Shown piece by piece: positions 11,165 through 23,290 of a stretch of DNA of 64,000 nucleotides. Position numbers and translations under genes: made by a program. The stretch covers positions 165,662,746 through 165,726,745 of the forward strand of contig CM073590.1 of assembly GCA_037074705.1 (NCBI GenBank). Direction: 5' to 3'. How positions within the stretch are numbered: the stretch's first letter is position 1; the number at the start of each line of letters is the position of its first letter. This DNA is from Zhengitettix transpicula (Eukaryota; Arthropoda; Insecta; Orthoptera; Tetrigidae). Under the pieces are notes generated by a model. It was not told where the DNA came from and did not search any database. It saw only the letters and a program-made list of their open reading frames with translations.

Positions 11165-11970
11165 ATGACGTCCACACAGAATATGGAGGCTAGATTGTAT
11201 TTGAAGGTGATGGCCACGGAGCATAAACCGGATAAAATTCATGCCATAATTCAGGACGCTGTTTCAAGTTTAAATACAGATGAGTACCTAATAGGTTTAG
11301 CTAATATTATTGACCCCATAAGAATTAAGTACATCTCTAAAATAGCCAATTCGAGAATATGCGTATTTCTAACATCTTAGGAGAATGTCGAAAACCTAAT
11401 AAAAGCTCTATCAATAACAATAAATGGTGAGATGGTTAATATAAGACCTTTAATGCAAAAATACTGCCGTGTAATCTTGTCAAATTTATGCCCAGTTATC
11501 CCAAACGAGATTATTGAGCTAGAACTAGAAAAGCTAAATATAATTCCAGACTCTAAAATGTCGGATATTGAAATAAGTACTGGTGACCGAAGATTTTCTC
11601 ACACTAAAAGTTTCAGAAGACAATTCTTCATTAACCCGGATAAGCTAAATCCCCTCCGGATTCGATAATGGTGCAATATGAAGACACTAGGTATAGGGTG
11701 TACCCAGTAGCGGAGAACGATAACTGCTATCATTGTATAAGTCCTCGTCATATCGCGATAAATTGTCCTAATAGAGATGCAATACTGAAGAATAATCTGA
11801 CTGCAAATGACAATAATGACCAAATTCACGAAAAAAAACCCTGAATATACGAGCTCGACAAGTCAAGCTCATAAGAAAGACGTCAGTAATCCTGAACAGA
11901 AGGCAAACACTAATCCACCCAAGAAAACAAAACAAAACATTCAGGAACATAAATATAAGTATATTCAATA
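11165..11970 (+). pseudogene. LINE ORF1 (gag-like) protein with CCHC knuckle, broken
   Basis: ORF1 proteins bind the element's RNA. The frame opens with MTSTQNMEARLYLKVMATEH and stays in one register to 11668, interrupted by a TAG at 11378-11380. A shift near 11650 moves reading to another frame, which encodes a CCHC zinc knuckle (C-x2-C-x4-H-x4-C, CYHCISPRHIAINC) at 11725-11766 and then stops in an asparagine- and lysine-rich region near 11841. So at least one nonsense codon and one frameshift have accumulated. The Helitron insertion at 11970/11971 then cuts the region downstream. Confidence 0.7.
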
Positions 11971-12853
11971 CTAGCTGAGTGCCCGGCGTTGCCCGTGTCT
12001 TATTTATATAAACCCGAAAAAGAATTTAATTCTATATTAATCTTTAGTCAAGAAGACACAACCTAAATCTAACTATTCCTAGTTCCGTACACAATTTCGA
12101 CCAATAGTGCTTTAATTGAACAGCTATAAAATACATTGAATTTTATTGCATCAATCTCAACAAACATACCTCCGAATTTCATTACCAATACATAAATATA
12201 CTGCATTAATTTAATAGCTATAAGATACATAGAATTTAATTGCATAATAGCAACAAACATACCATCGTTATTATTTAGAAATATAATTCTCCGCGAACAT
12301 ATAATTGTCAGTAAGTCTTCAGACAGTACTTCTTGAGTATTGCAGGATATAATTGTCCATCAGTATTCGCACATTACGAAGGACTGAAGTGATCGAATTG
12401 ATAGCTACATTCCAAATGTAAAGAAATGGTGGCCATATTGCACTCACTAAATTAACTTACATTTTCCGCAAGGATGGTAAAGTAATTCGTATTCTTCTTT
12501 ATTACCATTCAATGGAGTATTGCTGAAGAAAATATTTCTGCTTTATTTCATTTCTAATAAAGGAAATATTTCCTTTGTTCGTTGCGTAGTAACGTCTTTC
12601 TCTCGCGTGACGTCATTGTCTCTTGTGGCGCAGTAATTTAATATTTAATGATCACGGTTTTTAATTATAATTCTTTCCACATGTATGCTAGGCGTTTCTC
12701 ACCCTCACAGTACCGTTTCTCGTATATTGAAGAATATGTGTACCAATTTTTGTTGCATTCTGTCCACGCGATAAAATTTGTATAAAGAACAACGTAAATA
12801 CATACATACATACATACATACATACAAATATACATCCTTTTTTATTATATAGA
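11971..12853 (-). mobile_element. Non-autonomous Helitron, 883 bp
   Basis: Read on the minus strand, the element starts TCTATATAATAAAAAAGGAT, with an A immediately before it, and ends CTCAGCTAG with a T immediately after. These are the Helitron hallmarks: 5' TC, 3' CTRR, insertion between A and T, no target duplication and no inverted repeats. A GC-rich segment with a short CGG/CCG hairpin precedes the 3' end (GGGCAACGCCGGGC). Near the 5' end is a (CATA)n tract (about 12799-12826). No Rep/helicase coding remains. It lies inside LINE ORF1, whose coding pattern resumes on the far side. Confidence 0.8.
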
Positions 12854-13145
12854 TAGATATAGTCATTCATTAGGCCCGGTAAAAGTATTAGTTGAAGAAG
12901 AAAGCAGTGCTCCACCTATCCCTTTGGAGCCGTTAAAGAGTCTCATACTAAATGCTATGGACTCAAAGAACCCAAGGACCATTATTAGAGATTATCAAAT
13001 ATCCTCTACATCATTCATAAATATATTGGAATCTTTATACCCACACTTAAATGATAAAACGGCAAAAAGTAGAATAAAAAGGCTCATAAATTTAGTTAAG
13101 AAACAAGAGAGTGATTCATATTCAGAAGCAGACGCCTCCTCCTAA
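12854..13145 (+). pseudogene. LINE ORF1 C-terminal part, downstream of the Helitron
   Basis: Open from before PPIPLEPLKSLI to the double stop TAATAA at 13143. It contains SFINILESLYPHLNDKTAKS and a basic helix, and ends in a serine/acidic tail. The LYPHL-(D/N)-(K/R) pattern is familiar from the C-termini of ORF1 proteins in this LINE group. The ATG at 12924 is not a true start; the segment continues the ORF1 cut by the Helitron. Confidence 0.6.
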
Positions 13146-13394
13146 TAAAAACAGACTATGACTACAGTACAGTGGAATCTGCAACAGTCACAGTTTCCAA
13201 CAAGATAATGCTGAGGAATTATCCAATTATTATGGTAAATGCTTAACAAATGCGAATTCTTAAAATGTAAATGTAAGAAATCCACATTTGAAATGTATAA
13301 TTAATCTTTCAAACTGTTCAATTGTATGTCTATTATTGGAATCAATGCGAATAACAGAAAAACTTAAATAAGCACTATTTGCAATTTATTTATC

Positions 13395-13450
13395 GGTCGC
13401 CAAGTTGTTACCGCGACCATTATAATCCTTAAAATAAAATAAAATAAAAT
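13395..13450 (+). other. LINE 3' hairpin and (AAAAT)n tail
   Basis: GGTCGC (13395-13400) and GCGACC (13413-13418) form a perfect six-pair stem just before TTATAATCCTT and the AAAAT repeats. Corresponds to the AGTCGC/GCGACT stem at 36391-36421 in another LINE. Probably the site recognised by the element's reverse transcriptase (inference). Confidence 0.55.
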
Positions 13451-14985
13451 TCATGGCGATTATTCGTCAATGTTACTTGTCCCGTTCTTCGATTTAAGCT
13501 TAATGATTTTTGGATTCAAGGTCACACACCTCGCGGGAAATAGCAGCCAAGTACCATCTAATTTTAATCGGACTATAGTTAGATTGACCCATAGCTTTAT
13601 CAAGGTTATACCATCAGCAATGATTTTTGCACTGGAATTTTATGAAATGCGTTTTTGTAAGAATTTATACTTTTGTAATCCAAAAGAAAAATTATAGATA
13701 CGGTAGAAAGCTTCGACAGAAACCTGTCGTGAGACAAGTATTTTGTGAGGTGATAAATAATCTCAGTATGCACTGAAAGTACTATGACGAAAATTTTGCT
13801 CGTACTTTTCAAATCACCGTAGTGTTAGTTTCGTAGGCCTAAGTATTCGTAATTGAGAAATCTCTGCATTTTCTGACAACCTGTGGGACGCTAAATGAAT
13901 CGATCAGTCGCAAACCAGCGCAGGAATGTCAACCGCGTTAATTGGGTGTCTTTTTTGTAACACGCAATTACTGGTTCTCTTCAGGGGAAAACCAATAGAG
14001 TGAAAACTTGTGGATCTTTTTGGACGAAGAATGTCGTCGAACACACACACCACCTACCAGGCGAAGTTCGTCTGAAAGGTGACGACAGAACGTCTTAATG
14101 AATGTTGTACCCGGGTTGTAGCCCGACTGTATCTTAATCTAGATAAAACAAAAATGCTTAAATTTTCTATATTTGTACGAACTGAACACCTGCTGAGGAT
14201 AATTCATCACAACGCGTGCCTTTTATGTATTTAGAGATAGATGACGAATTAAAATGGGACTATTAAACTTTTGCAGAATAATAGCTCCTGTTGATTGGAA
14301 TGAAAGTTGTAAAACCTAGATTTTTAATCCAGTTCTTATATACTCTACATATTATAGTTGGTTTGGCGTAATATCGCTACTTTTGAAATAATGACCCGAG
14401 ATATCGCTCCCAAATAAGAATATAAAATCATCGTCTTGGTTTCTTTGAAACCAGCAATCGTTATTCCGGTATAAACCTATAAAAAAAGTCTCCGAAATGA
14501 TATAAAAATAAGTAAAAACTCAGAATTTGTTCATAAAATATTGTAAAACTTTGTCAAATAATGGGTACCTTTACACAGTTATATACTTCCCTGAAAGACC
14601 CGAGTATTAATGTACTAACAGTTAGCTGTAATTACGTAATACTCCAGTAAAAACGTATAATACTGTCTTTTAATTCAATAATACTGTCGTTCTGGGTTTT
14701 TTCTTACATGTACGAAGTGAGTAAACGTAAGAACTACTATTGAAGACACGGGGAACAGAAGATCAGTGTTATAATCATATAATAACTGTTTTTATTCTTC
14801 ACCAAAATTAAGTTTATGGAATAATCTTAGATTTTTATGATACATTGTTAATACTTATCTATAACTGCAGTAACGTATGATTTTATAAAGTTGTCACCAT
14901 TATAAATTTAATAGGAGTTAGTAAGCTTATACTTCATTTAACCAGTAATAACAATTTTGTAAGGAACGTAGTTTTTCCCGGTGTA
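13451..14985. other. No recognised feature
   Basis: Mixed AT-rich DNA. Short frames at 13470-13812 overlap on both strands and look like chance. A GC-richer patch at 13880-14120 holds no pattern I recognise. Confidence 0.45.
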
Positions 14986-14991
14986 GTTGCT

Positions 14992-15091
14992 GGATGAAGT
15001 TTTCTCGGGATTCCAACCGGGTAGCGTAGTTTTGTAAACACAACGTTTCGATGGCTTGCACCGCCATCTTCTTCCCGAGAAAATTTCATCC
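14992..15091 (-). ncRNA. Hammerhead-like three-way palindrome, Penelope-type (copy B)
   Basis: Nineteen-base arms at 14992-15010 and 15073-15091 are complementary at 18 positions (GGATGAAGTTTTCTCGGGA and its partner) and would form a long outer helix. On the minus strand, GAAGA, a TGGC/GCCA helix and CGAAACG lie inside, in the order expected for a hammerhead (outer helix, GANGA, helix II, GAAA, helix III). The C-U before GANGA is replaced, so activity is doubtful. Short frames across it are not genes. Confidence 0.5.
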
Positions 15092-15924
15092 AAAAATTTT
15101 GTACTTATTTCCTGACGTATCATATTTTTCTCTTCGGAGGACTAACGGGAAAAAAACAACTAGAAACATACAAATGATATTTTTCAAATTATATCGCCGT
15201 CACAGTTCTTTTACATTGTATATTTGAATTTAGTATTATCTTAGCCCACGATGTGGCATCACAATAAGTTGGAAATATTTACAAAATAAATGAGCAAATT
15301 TAATACGTTACAAGAGAGCATGAAAAGATGTAATAAGAATTATGAATATTTTATTAGTGTGCTTCACACAAAATTCTAAAAGTGTCTCATCTCTAGAAGG
15401 CGTATGGTAGAGGAAGGGAACCGTTGAGGCATCTGTTCGCCATTATTACGCGTAGTATTGACGTTTTTTTCAAAGTGAAAAATTACAATTTAGTGATTCA
15501 ATAATCAAACCATTCACCCGTCACGTATGTGACTCTGTCACGCTCTTCTGTTATTGAGTTACTAAATGTTTTCGACATCCAATTACCCAAAAATAACTTG
15601 GTAAAACTCGTAAATTATAAATAAATTCCCATAAAAAAATTTTAATAATAGAGATTAAAACAAAAACAACAAATTATCGAGCATATTACTTTCGTTATTA
15701 ATTATTTTAACAGTCAATTAAATGTAAAACTCAAGTACGAAGTTTAATAATCATACAAATCATCAAATTTTAATGGCCGTTCTTTATTATTGGATAAATA
15801 GCGGACGGACGTATGTTTTAATCTATTAAACACAAAAATAATTAGTTATCTCAGTTGTGTTAAACATTAATTAATGTTGATGGTTACTTGATGGAAACAA
15901 AAAGATGATTCGGATATATAACTA

Positions 15925-15925
<1 letters not shown>
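15092..15925. other. AT-rich spacer
   Basis: No genes or repeats recognised. Confidence 0.45.
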
Positions 15926-15966
<41 letters not shown>

Positions 15967-15980
15967 TATATATGTACATA

Positions 15981-16044
<64 letters not shown>
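15926..16044. repeat. Compound microsatellite (TA)n-(TG)n-(CG)n
   Basis: A TA tract to 15961, a short interruption, then TG repeats from 15983 to about 16038 and a few CG. The TG/CA part is also where the SINE on the minus strand ends. Confidence 0.95.
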
Positions 16045-16216
16045 ATACAGTCGTATCAACAGCTCTAGTCATTAGTGACTCAGTATTTTTCCTTGTCGGG
16101 GGACTGATGTGAGGAGAGTTTCTCCCTCGCACACAAATATCCATGCCCTCACCGGTATTCGAACCCGGGACCTCTGACGTGAGTCAGTCACGCTGACCGA
16201 TACATCACGGGAGATC
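16045..16216 (-). mobile_element. tRNA-derived SINE (copy 1)
   Basis: On the minus strand a tRNA-like head has an A-box region (TGATGTATCGGTCAGCG, 16191-16207 on +) and a B box GGTTCGAATAC (16155-16165 on +). The body shares GAGAAACTC-CC-CACATCAGT with the SINE at 52765. The 3' end runs into the CA microsatellite. The head does not continue to a tRNA 3' end and so is not a tRNA gene. Confidence 0.7.
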
Positions 16217-16480
16217 GGAAATTATTATTATTATTTATTTTTATTTCTCAACATAATCTGCTTTCCCTTCGATACATATTGCAAAGCCCCCACTTTTTTT
16301 GGTAAGTGTTCGCAAATTATGTGTGTTTTGGAAATACAATCCTCGTTTGGCTTGAACGCTTTCCCGATAGGTTATTTTTTCCAGGTTACTAAATAGAAAT
16401 AGTTATTTTATCTGACTTCGATATGTTTACTAATTTATGAACATAGACAAATTCGTGAGATATAATTTATTAACATTGTA
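16217..16480. other. No recognised feature
   Basis: Short AT-rich spacer with a small (ATT)n stretch near 16225-16245. Confidence 0.4.
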
Positions 16481-16488
16481 AAAAACGT

Positions 16489-16740
16489 AAAATTCACGCA
16501 ACGCTTCGTCCTGTCAGGGGCTTCATAACGTGTACAATGGTATTATTCTGAAAATCAAAATTATAATTTAAACATGTTTTGACCAAGAATTTTTTGTAGT
16601 AAAATGTAGTTTATATAATTTTTATACTATAAAAGTTTTGGCAACGCTTGATTAAACTATATTTTTGTTTGTCTTTTTATACTTACACATTGTTCGTCTC
16701 ATGAGGTCCTTGAATGAGGACGAAGCGTTTTGTGAATTTT
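16489..16740. repeat. Inverted repeat with GGACGAAGCG ends
   Basis: Arms at 16489-16512 and 16717-16740 match inverted at 22 of 24 positions; each reads AGGACGAAGCGTT-(GC/TT)-GTGAATTTT away from the centre. On the minus strand CTGACAGGACGAAGC precedes the arm, and on the plus strand CTTGAATGAGGACGAAGC, both loosely like the hammerhead CTGANGA-GAAAC core. Spacer about 204 bp. Confidence 0.55.
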
Positions 16741-16745
16741 ATAAA

Positions 16746-19715
16746 GTTTTCTTTCTTTTAATAAATCAAAACTAACCCATTTGGCTGTGTTCATATATTC
16801 TGTAATTACGAAATAATGTATTTCTGCAAGAGGTCAAAGTTCAACTCGACAATTGCCGCTATCCAAACTAATTTAACGTACACATGTGAATTGCCTTTAT
16901 GGATAATAGTTTTATTTTTGACCAATTATGCAGGTTTTTTCTATACATTGTTGTTCAAGCTGTACAATGAAGACGCATAATACCCTTCAATTATCGTTTG
17001 TCTTTTTTCTAAACAGTCGACACGAATTATTCAACGTGTTTTCCCCCAAAACACGTGGCCATGACCTTCCCTCCCGATTTCATTACCTTTGCCATTTTTG
17101 TGGGGCGATTTTCCGACAAAAACCCACTGTTTCATTCCATCTCAAACATGTCTTATTGCAGATTGAAATAGAAGTATGTAAGGTTCTCATGGAGAAAGTT
17201 GAATTTTGAGGTCGTAATATCAAACTCCGATTGGAAAGAAACACAAGACGTGAGAGAAGGGCTTGATGTATGGCTTTCGATTCTTCAATACTGGATACAG
17301 AGAAAAGTAATAGTGGCAGCACCAGAGGTGTTCCTATACCACCAACTGTGATGCAGGAAAAAAGACCAGAGTAGAAAATTCTAATACAACTAAATTCGAA
17401 ATAACACAAGCTTCCTTTAAAATTCATTGCAATATTTTTATAAATGTGTAATGAATAATAAAGTACAGTGGTTTAGTTCCTAACTCTGCTTGGTTAGAAT
17501 GGAGGTTACTCGACTTGAAAGTGACCTGCGTCCCTTTTGGGACAAAGGATGTACGATGCAATAGACCCACGTCTAATAATATGGGGTAAAAGAGGACTGA
17601 AAGCTCCAAGTGGCGATCGAAATTATTACGCAGAAAAAATTGAAACCCGAAATAATCTGTTTCGCAGACGGGCACACTAAAATTTCAGACATCTGGAAGA
17701 TACACAGAAATACAATATATTTCTTTGGCTACCATCTTTTCTGAGGCCAACCAATGAAATTTAACATATTTTAGCAGCGATTGGTCATATTGGGAATTTC
17801 AGGTCTCAGCAGTAAAAATCGGAAGAGTACAGGGAAGAATAGTGGCAGTCGGTGAATAACGACAGTAAAGAGTAGTCGGGAATAGCTCACGATCCGAACA
17901 GTAGATGATTCAGCGCTAAGTTGGGATCGCGAATCTTCTGTCCGACGTCGACCAATGATGGACTCGAAAGCGTCATCAGAAGTGCACGGCGCCGCCAGAT
18001 GCCATCGTAGAGCAGCCTACGACCGCACATCACCAACCACAGCCAATAGACATCAGCAGGCGTGGTATAGTGAATATTTTGTATTTTTAAATAACGTAAT
18101 TCCAGAATTCTCAGTTGTTGATGAAATTAAATTAAATTTACCACGATTGTCGTAAGAATCCTGGGAGAAAGATGAAGTCGTTGTGATTATTAGGTTGTGT
18201 CCAATTTTTATATTAAATTCAAATCTAAAATTGTTTTTTGTCATTAAATAATAATCTAACACAGTAAATAATTATTTCAAATGCTTCCTATGGCGTCGGA
18301 AGTGGTATATAAGTAACCACAGCCCGTGGATGATCTAGGATTGCTAAAATGTTGTTAAGCAAATAAAATTGTAATGTCATATATATCATTTTATTTTGAA
18401 ATTTAGTTAGGTGTAAATAGGAAAGAAAAGATATTTCCAATAATTTATTTAACTACTCATATTATAAAAATTAAATATTTCAATACTTTACTTCTAAAAA
18501 CACGATACTTTTATTTTTCACATTAAAATATTACAATATTTCTTATCTTAGTCTTTTAATACTTTTAAGGAAGTTGTTCATTGTACTTAACCACTCCAGT
18601 TTATGGCTGGTCCTGTAAACCTTTGTTCAACATGCATTTTCTGCATATTAGTAACGTATTCCGTTCACATCTACGTTATACTGACATCAAAATATTCCAT
18701 AAATAGAATAGAAATTATTGTAAGGCGAAAAGCGATCAGTTTTTTCCACCAGACGACCTGTAAAAGAATATTTCGCAAGTCAGGTGTTGCGGCGTCGAGA
18801 AAGCGCCCATCCTCAATGTGTCCCTCAAAGAAGCGAAAATATTGAAAGCGCCTTCACCGACGATCCGCGTTGACATTGCGGCAGATCAATCCTGCTATCA
18901 AAACGCGGTTAGCGAACTCCGAAAGTCCAGAATAAACAGATTTGGACTGTACAATAGAGGCGAGGCGAAATTTCATTCCCCAATACTTCACAGCGCGGCA
19001 ACTGGCAATGCTATTTCGGAAACATGCGGGTCTCTAATCAAATGCAATTATTATTAAAACAAGGTGGTGGTGATTTAATAACCGTGTTTGCGCGGTTGTC
19101 ATGTGCAATTGTTACCATGCAAACTCTCACAGAGAATATGCCAAACAGCGTGTCTGGAACGTACGTATCACAAAATTATTCCCTGTTCAATGGTGCTCTC
19201 TATAACTGGACGTTGATGAGAGGATATAAAATACTTTCGTAAACAGAATTCGAAGGAACATCAACTCATCTACTAAATAAAGAAATTGTGCTCCTTCCTG
19301 GAAGCAATTTATATATTTGCAGAGCTACTGGGTCTTGTAGAAACAAGTATATTACTAAGCTTCATTGTGTATTTGAGTTAAACAGATACAGTACATAGAA
19401 TAAAATCATATTAAAAATATTTTCGTAAAAATATAAAATCGGGGAAAATAACGTTATCTTATATTCAGTCTGTTACGGTATGAATAATCTTTCATAACTT
19501 ATTAGTAATAATCCTTTGATAAAATAACATAAAATACAGTTTAATATGTAATTTAATGAATTAAAGGATCAGGATGGAAAAATCTCGACAGTTATGAACT
19601 CTAAATTTTAATGATATTATTGAGTAACACAAATATGATAGTGAAACATTAGTTCTGCGTATTTTAATTAACAATATATGTGCTTAGGCTTATATTTTCA
19701 TTATACATTTCAACA
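16746..19715. other. Long stretch with short frames, nothing recognised
   Basis: Frames of 60-114 codons at 16928-17675, 17955-18262 and 18603-19242 lie on both strands and overlap. None shows a family pattern, signal peptide or convincing splice signals. GC-richer patches at 17870-18060 and 18770-19020 may be decayed repeats. A TATA-like GTATATAAG occurs near 18306 but has no gene downstream. Confidence 0.4.
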
Positions 19716-19719
19716 GGTG

Positions 19720-19995
19720 GATAAAAAATCTGTCTTATACGCAGATGACACTAATTTGTTAACTACGGACATTGATTTATATAATCTCAATGCGAAGATT
19801 GAGATTGCATCTACAAACCTAAATACTTGGTTCGCCGCCAATAAATTAACACTCAATGTACAGAAAACTAAGTTAGTTCGTTTTACAACAGAAACCAACA
19901 GCATCGTAACGGATAAGTTCTCAGATCATGCGACTTTCCTCGGCTTACAGGTCGACAGGAAATTAAAATGGAACTTGCGTCGTGCGCAAACTTAG
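19720..19995 (+). pseudogene. LINE reverse transcriptase, palm fragment with YADD
   Basis: Codes KKSVLYADDTNLLTT, with the catalytic YADD at 19738-19749, then the amphipathic segment ending NTWFAANKLTLNVQKTK and the FLGLQVDRKLKWN motif typical of LINE reverse transcriptases just before the thumb. The upstream motifs, including SGVPQGS, are absent. The frame shifts after KLKWN and stops at 19995. Any Met near 19678 is upstream of the homologous part and not meaningful. Confidence 0.8.
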
Positions 19996-20089
19996 TTCTG
20001 TTTGTTACTCATCGAGACTATTGATGCAACAAGTTGATACCAAAACTGCATCACTAGTTCTATTTTGCCTACTTTCATTCATATATGTG

Positions 20090-20521
20090 TTACGGTATTG
20101 CCAACTGGGGCAATTGTTCTCGTAGTGTGAAAGTTTTCAAACTGCAAAAACGAGCCATTAGAATTATATCAGGTTCAGATGCTAGAGAAAGCTGCAGACC
20201 TCTGATCAAAATACTTATATTCTTACTCTACCTAGCGCTTACATATTAGAAATATTCAAATTTGTTAAATGCAACATGAACCTCTTTGCAAGTAACGGGG
20301 AAAATCATAGCTACGACACGAGGTACCGTTCAGTTCTCAGGTCTGACAAGCACAGCCTCAGTCTCTACGAGTCTAGCGTTCATTATTCCGGTATCGCACT
20401 ATTTAACAGCCTTCCTGAACATGTAAAGAACATCAACAACTATAACTCATTCGTCAAGGAATGTAAAACTTTTATTGTAAATGGAACTTATTACTCCGTA
20501 CACGAGGTTGTGAATCGGTAG
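20090..20521 (+). pseudogene. LINE ORF2 C-terminal region
   Basis: In successive frames: YGIANWGNC near 20095, then KLQKRAIRIISGSDARESCR at about 20140-20200, a break, then KFVKCNMNLF and the open stretch to 20521, which includes HSYDTRYRS, SLSLYESSVHYSGIALFNSL and PEHVKN. This order is the usual post-reverse-transcriptase region of several insect LINE clades (KLQKRAIRII, HSYNTR, VHYSGIKLFNSLP). Ends with TAG at 20519-20521. Confidence 0.75.
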
Positions 20522-20892
20522 CAACATTCTCTGAACTGCCTTGCCTACAAAATTGCCGAATATGCTACAAATATGTAAATAGTGTGTCCAGTTTTCCCCT
20601 TTTGGTTCTGTTTTCCTGCCTCTGCTTTCTGTTTTAGTAAATATCCATGACGATATCCCTCCGTGCCTAGCGACAGGAGATGAATACCAGGAAGTGATAA
20701 GTGTTGTGTGCGTGTTTCTTAATGTGGTGACTGGACAGATCTGAACAGATATGATTTTTTTTTAGTGTAACTTGTTAATTATTATTATTAATATTAATTC
20801 ATTTTATATGTAATTTATCTACTGTTCATTTGTGACGAATCCTATTTCCTCATTAGAGGGCTAATGGAGAATAAATCTATCTATCTATCTAT

Positions 20893-23290
20893 TGTCAGTG
20901 CTTCTCTATGACGGGTTACTTTAATCCACTTTCAGCCCCTGCTACCACCTAAAACGTTTGACCCCTCACAATGCGCAGGGGTGAGCAAACTTCGGCAGCT
21001 ACTGAACCTTGATTTATGGACACGATAGAGATATGACATAATAACGTGACAAAAATTGTATGTTAGGAGAGAATAGGAGATGATGTTTGCAACTGATGTA
21101 TTTGAGAAATTTAATGAACTGTATGTGACGTAGAATGGAAATGGGGTTGTTTGTTTTTGAAATGATGAACCTCTTAAAATAATTTTCAAGGAAACCAAGC
21201 GAAGTCAGTTTTTGTCATTTCCCTTTATTTGTAAAACAGAAAGTCACTGAAATTATTTATGCTACGATTAGTAGCACATCTTAATAGTTTGGACGACGAG
21301 AACACAAGATTTTTTCTGGACTTCAAGACAATTGAGGTTATATTCAATTTTCTCTCTTAATCCATCACTCTTGTACTTATTGACATTCAGTCAGATCCTA
21401 CTGTAAAATTCTGTGAGATTGACTTTTGAAAATCAATGTCCGATGAAAAATTTATATGTAGGAAGAAGTTTTCTAAGCAAACGTTCTATATACTTGGGTC
21501 TACATATATTTTCGGGCAAATTATATAGCTTTACAACCATCAGGAGTAAATACAGATGCTATTTGATAGGCAACCTGCAGACTGCGATGAGATTTCCAAA
21601 AAGCAATTTGACTTCTTATTTAAAAATAAGTGATAGGGTACATTAGTCGAATCTAATTTATAATTATATGTGCTTAAAACTATATGACATAAAATTAGCA
21701 CTATAAATAAATTTAATAAAATATTACTATTTTATTTTATTTGTTTTTTTTACGGTACATTTTATTTATTTTCTGAAATTCAAAATTAATTAATAAATGC
21801 AATCAGTTTTAAACGATGCAACCCTCTGCTCCCTCAAATAACAATTTCTTATCACTACCTTGACGGTTTCATTTTTGAATGTTTACATTTCATCTAAAAA
21901 AAACAGATACAGTATATATTATTTATACCCCTGAATCTCTCGCCGTTCTTCTGATATTATAGTAGTCAACTGGTTCAACTGACCACATTTCTGATTCGTA
22001 TGTGAGTTTAAAAGATGCCTCTTAAAGTCTGATACTTTATTCTATTACAATAGAGCGTTTTATATGAACATTTGCATCGTATTCAGCTGGTAAGACAACA
22101 GCGAGTATGAAACACTAATCATACAAGTCTATAGCGTGTTTAAAATATGGAAAATTTTATTTATACTTATATTTACATTTATTTATTAATAGTAACACCT
22201 AAGGGAAACAGTGAGGTGAAATCGGTGACAGATGTATGTGGAAGATGTGTCACGAAAGGAATAAGTGACTGGTTAAAAGCTTATACTTTGTTCCATTCGC
22301 CTAACTTTTTTATTCATTTGTTCTCAGCAGTAGTTATTTCGAATCCGAATTATTATCTTTTTCTAATTTTAAGCGAAGTTCAAATGTGAGAGAGATCGTA
22401 GCCGGTGGATTTAAATAAAATTTTACTACGAGCCATATAAAACCATCTGACTCATCTATAAATTGATCTTCAATATTAGCCATGTCTCAGATAAAAAAGG
22501 AGTAAAATATTACAAAAACGATAAAGTATATTATTATTATTATGCAAGAAAATAGTAAACTTTAATTACACCTTGTTCTAAAGTCTAAACTTGAAAGGTT
22601 CGTAAATAATTTAGTGCATTTTTTTATATTTATTACAATAAATGTTTCAGAGATATTTTATTTCATTACGCTAAGTATTAACAGCCAAATGAGTGTCCTT
22701 CTCGAGGACTAACAGTGTGACTACGTAAGTGTCCACTGAACATTGCGGACGTATACGTTATCCGAACAGAAACGCACGCTTTTAAGTAATAACAAAGATT
22801 ACTCAAAATCTCCAGTTAATTATGGTATTAGATGCTCATTTACTTATGATGCAAAGAGTGTTGTCCCTTTCACTTAATTATTATACAATCGTCGTAGAAC
22901 GAAGAAAGAAAAAAACAGCTGAGAAGGCTAAATTGCTTAATAGTTGCTGCGTTTGAAAATTTTCATACCTATCTTTCCGCGGTGAGGAATGTATTTGTAA
23001 TCTTGAAACTAATTTATTACCCTTATTTAGTTTCCTTCTAAGGAAATATGAATTTCTCATAACAGGAAAAGTCTATTATTTGTTTAATTAAAATAATATA
23101 AGTCCGTTAAGATGAAATCAAAAAGACATTTTAAATATTCGAATGTTTCCAGTGAAAAAATGACGTTTTATGGATACTAAATTAATATTTATCAGTTTTA
23201 GTTATGGAGATAAGTATTAGCAATGATTTTGGTAACACGCTGAATGACCTTTTCTTTTAGAGGGTTGATACTGATGGCTGTCGGGTTGTT
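20893..23290. other. AT-rich stretch without recognised genes
   Basis: Frames at 20932-21198, 21413-21646 and 22147-22389 are short and show no family pattern. The rest is AT-rich. Confidence 0.4.

Larger units (their letters stand above)
11165..13450 (+). mobile_element. I-like LINE reduced to ORF1 and 3' end, split by a Helitron
   Basis: A non-LTR retrotransposon remnant. ORF1 begins at 11165 and its C-terminal part resumes beyond a Helitron (11971-12853), ending at 13145. After a possible short ORF2 start near 13157, the copy jumps to a 3' untranslated end with a GGTCGC/GCGACC hairpin (13395-13418) and an (AAAAT)n tail to 13450. The whole endonuclease-reverse transcriptase ORF2 is missing. 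The tail and a similar hairpin also occur in the LINE end at 36.4 kb. The assignment to the I-like group is from ORF1 style and the 36-kb relative, not from a reverse transcriptase in this copy. Confidence 0.65.
19720..20892 (+). mobile_element. 5'-truncated LINE with (ATCT)n tail (family B)
   Basis: A non-LTR retrotransposon copy that starts inside the reverse transcriptase just before the catalytic YADD and runs to an AATAAATCT end followed by ATCT repeats (20874-20892). The 3' terminus has a hairpin in CCTCATTAGAGGGCTAATGG and resembles the element end at 63370-63431. Internal frames are broken. The position of the 5' break, between ordinary AT-rich DNA and the reverse transcriptase core, is typical of incomplete target-primed reverse transcription. 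Confidence 0.75.

Noticed and set aside
17955..18155. Frame beginning MMDSKASSEVHGAARCHRRA as a first exon
   Set aside because: The GC-rich start is suggestive, but the frame quickly turns into low-information AT-rich sequence and no donor fits well. An unclassified repeat is as likely.
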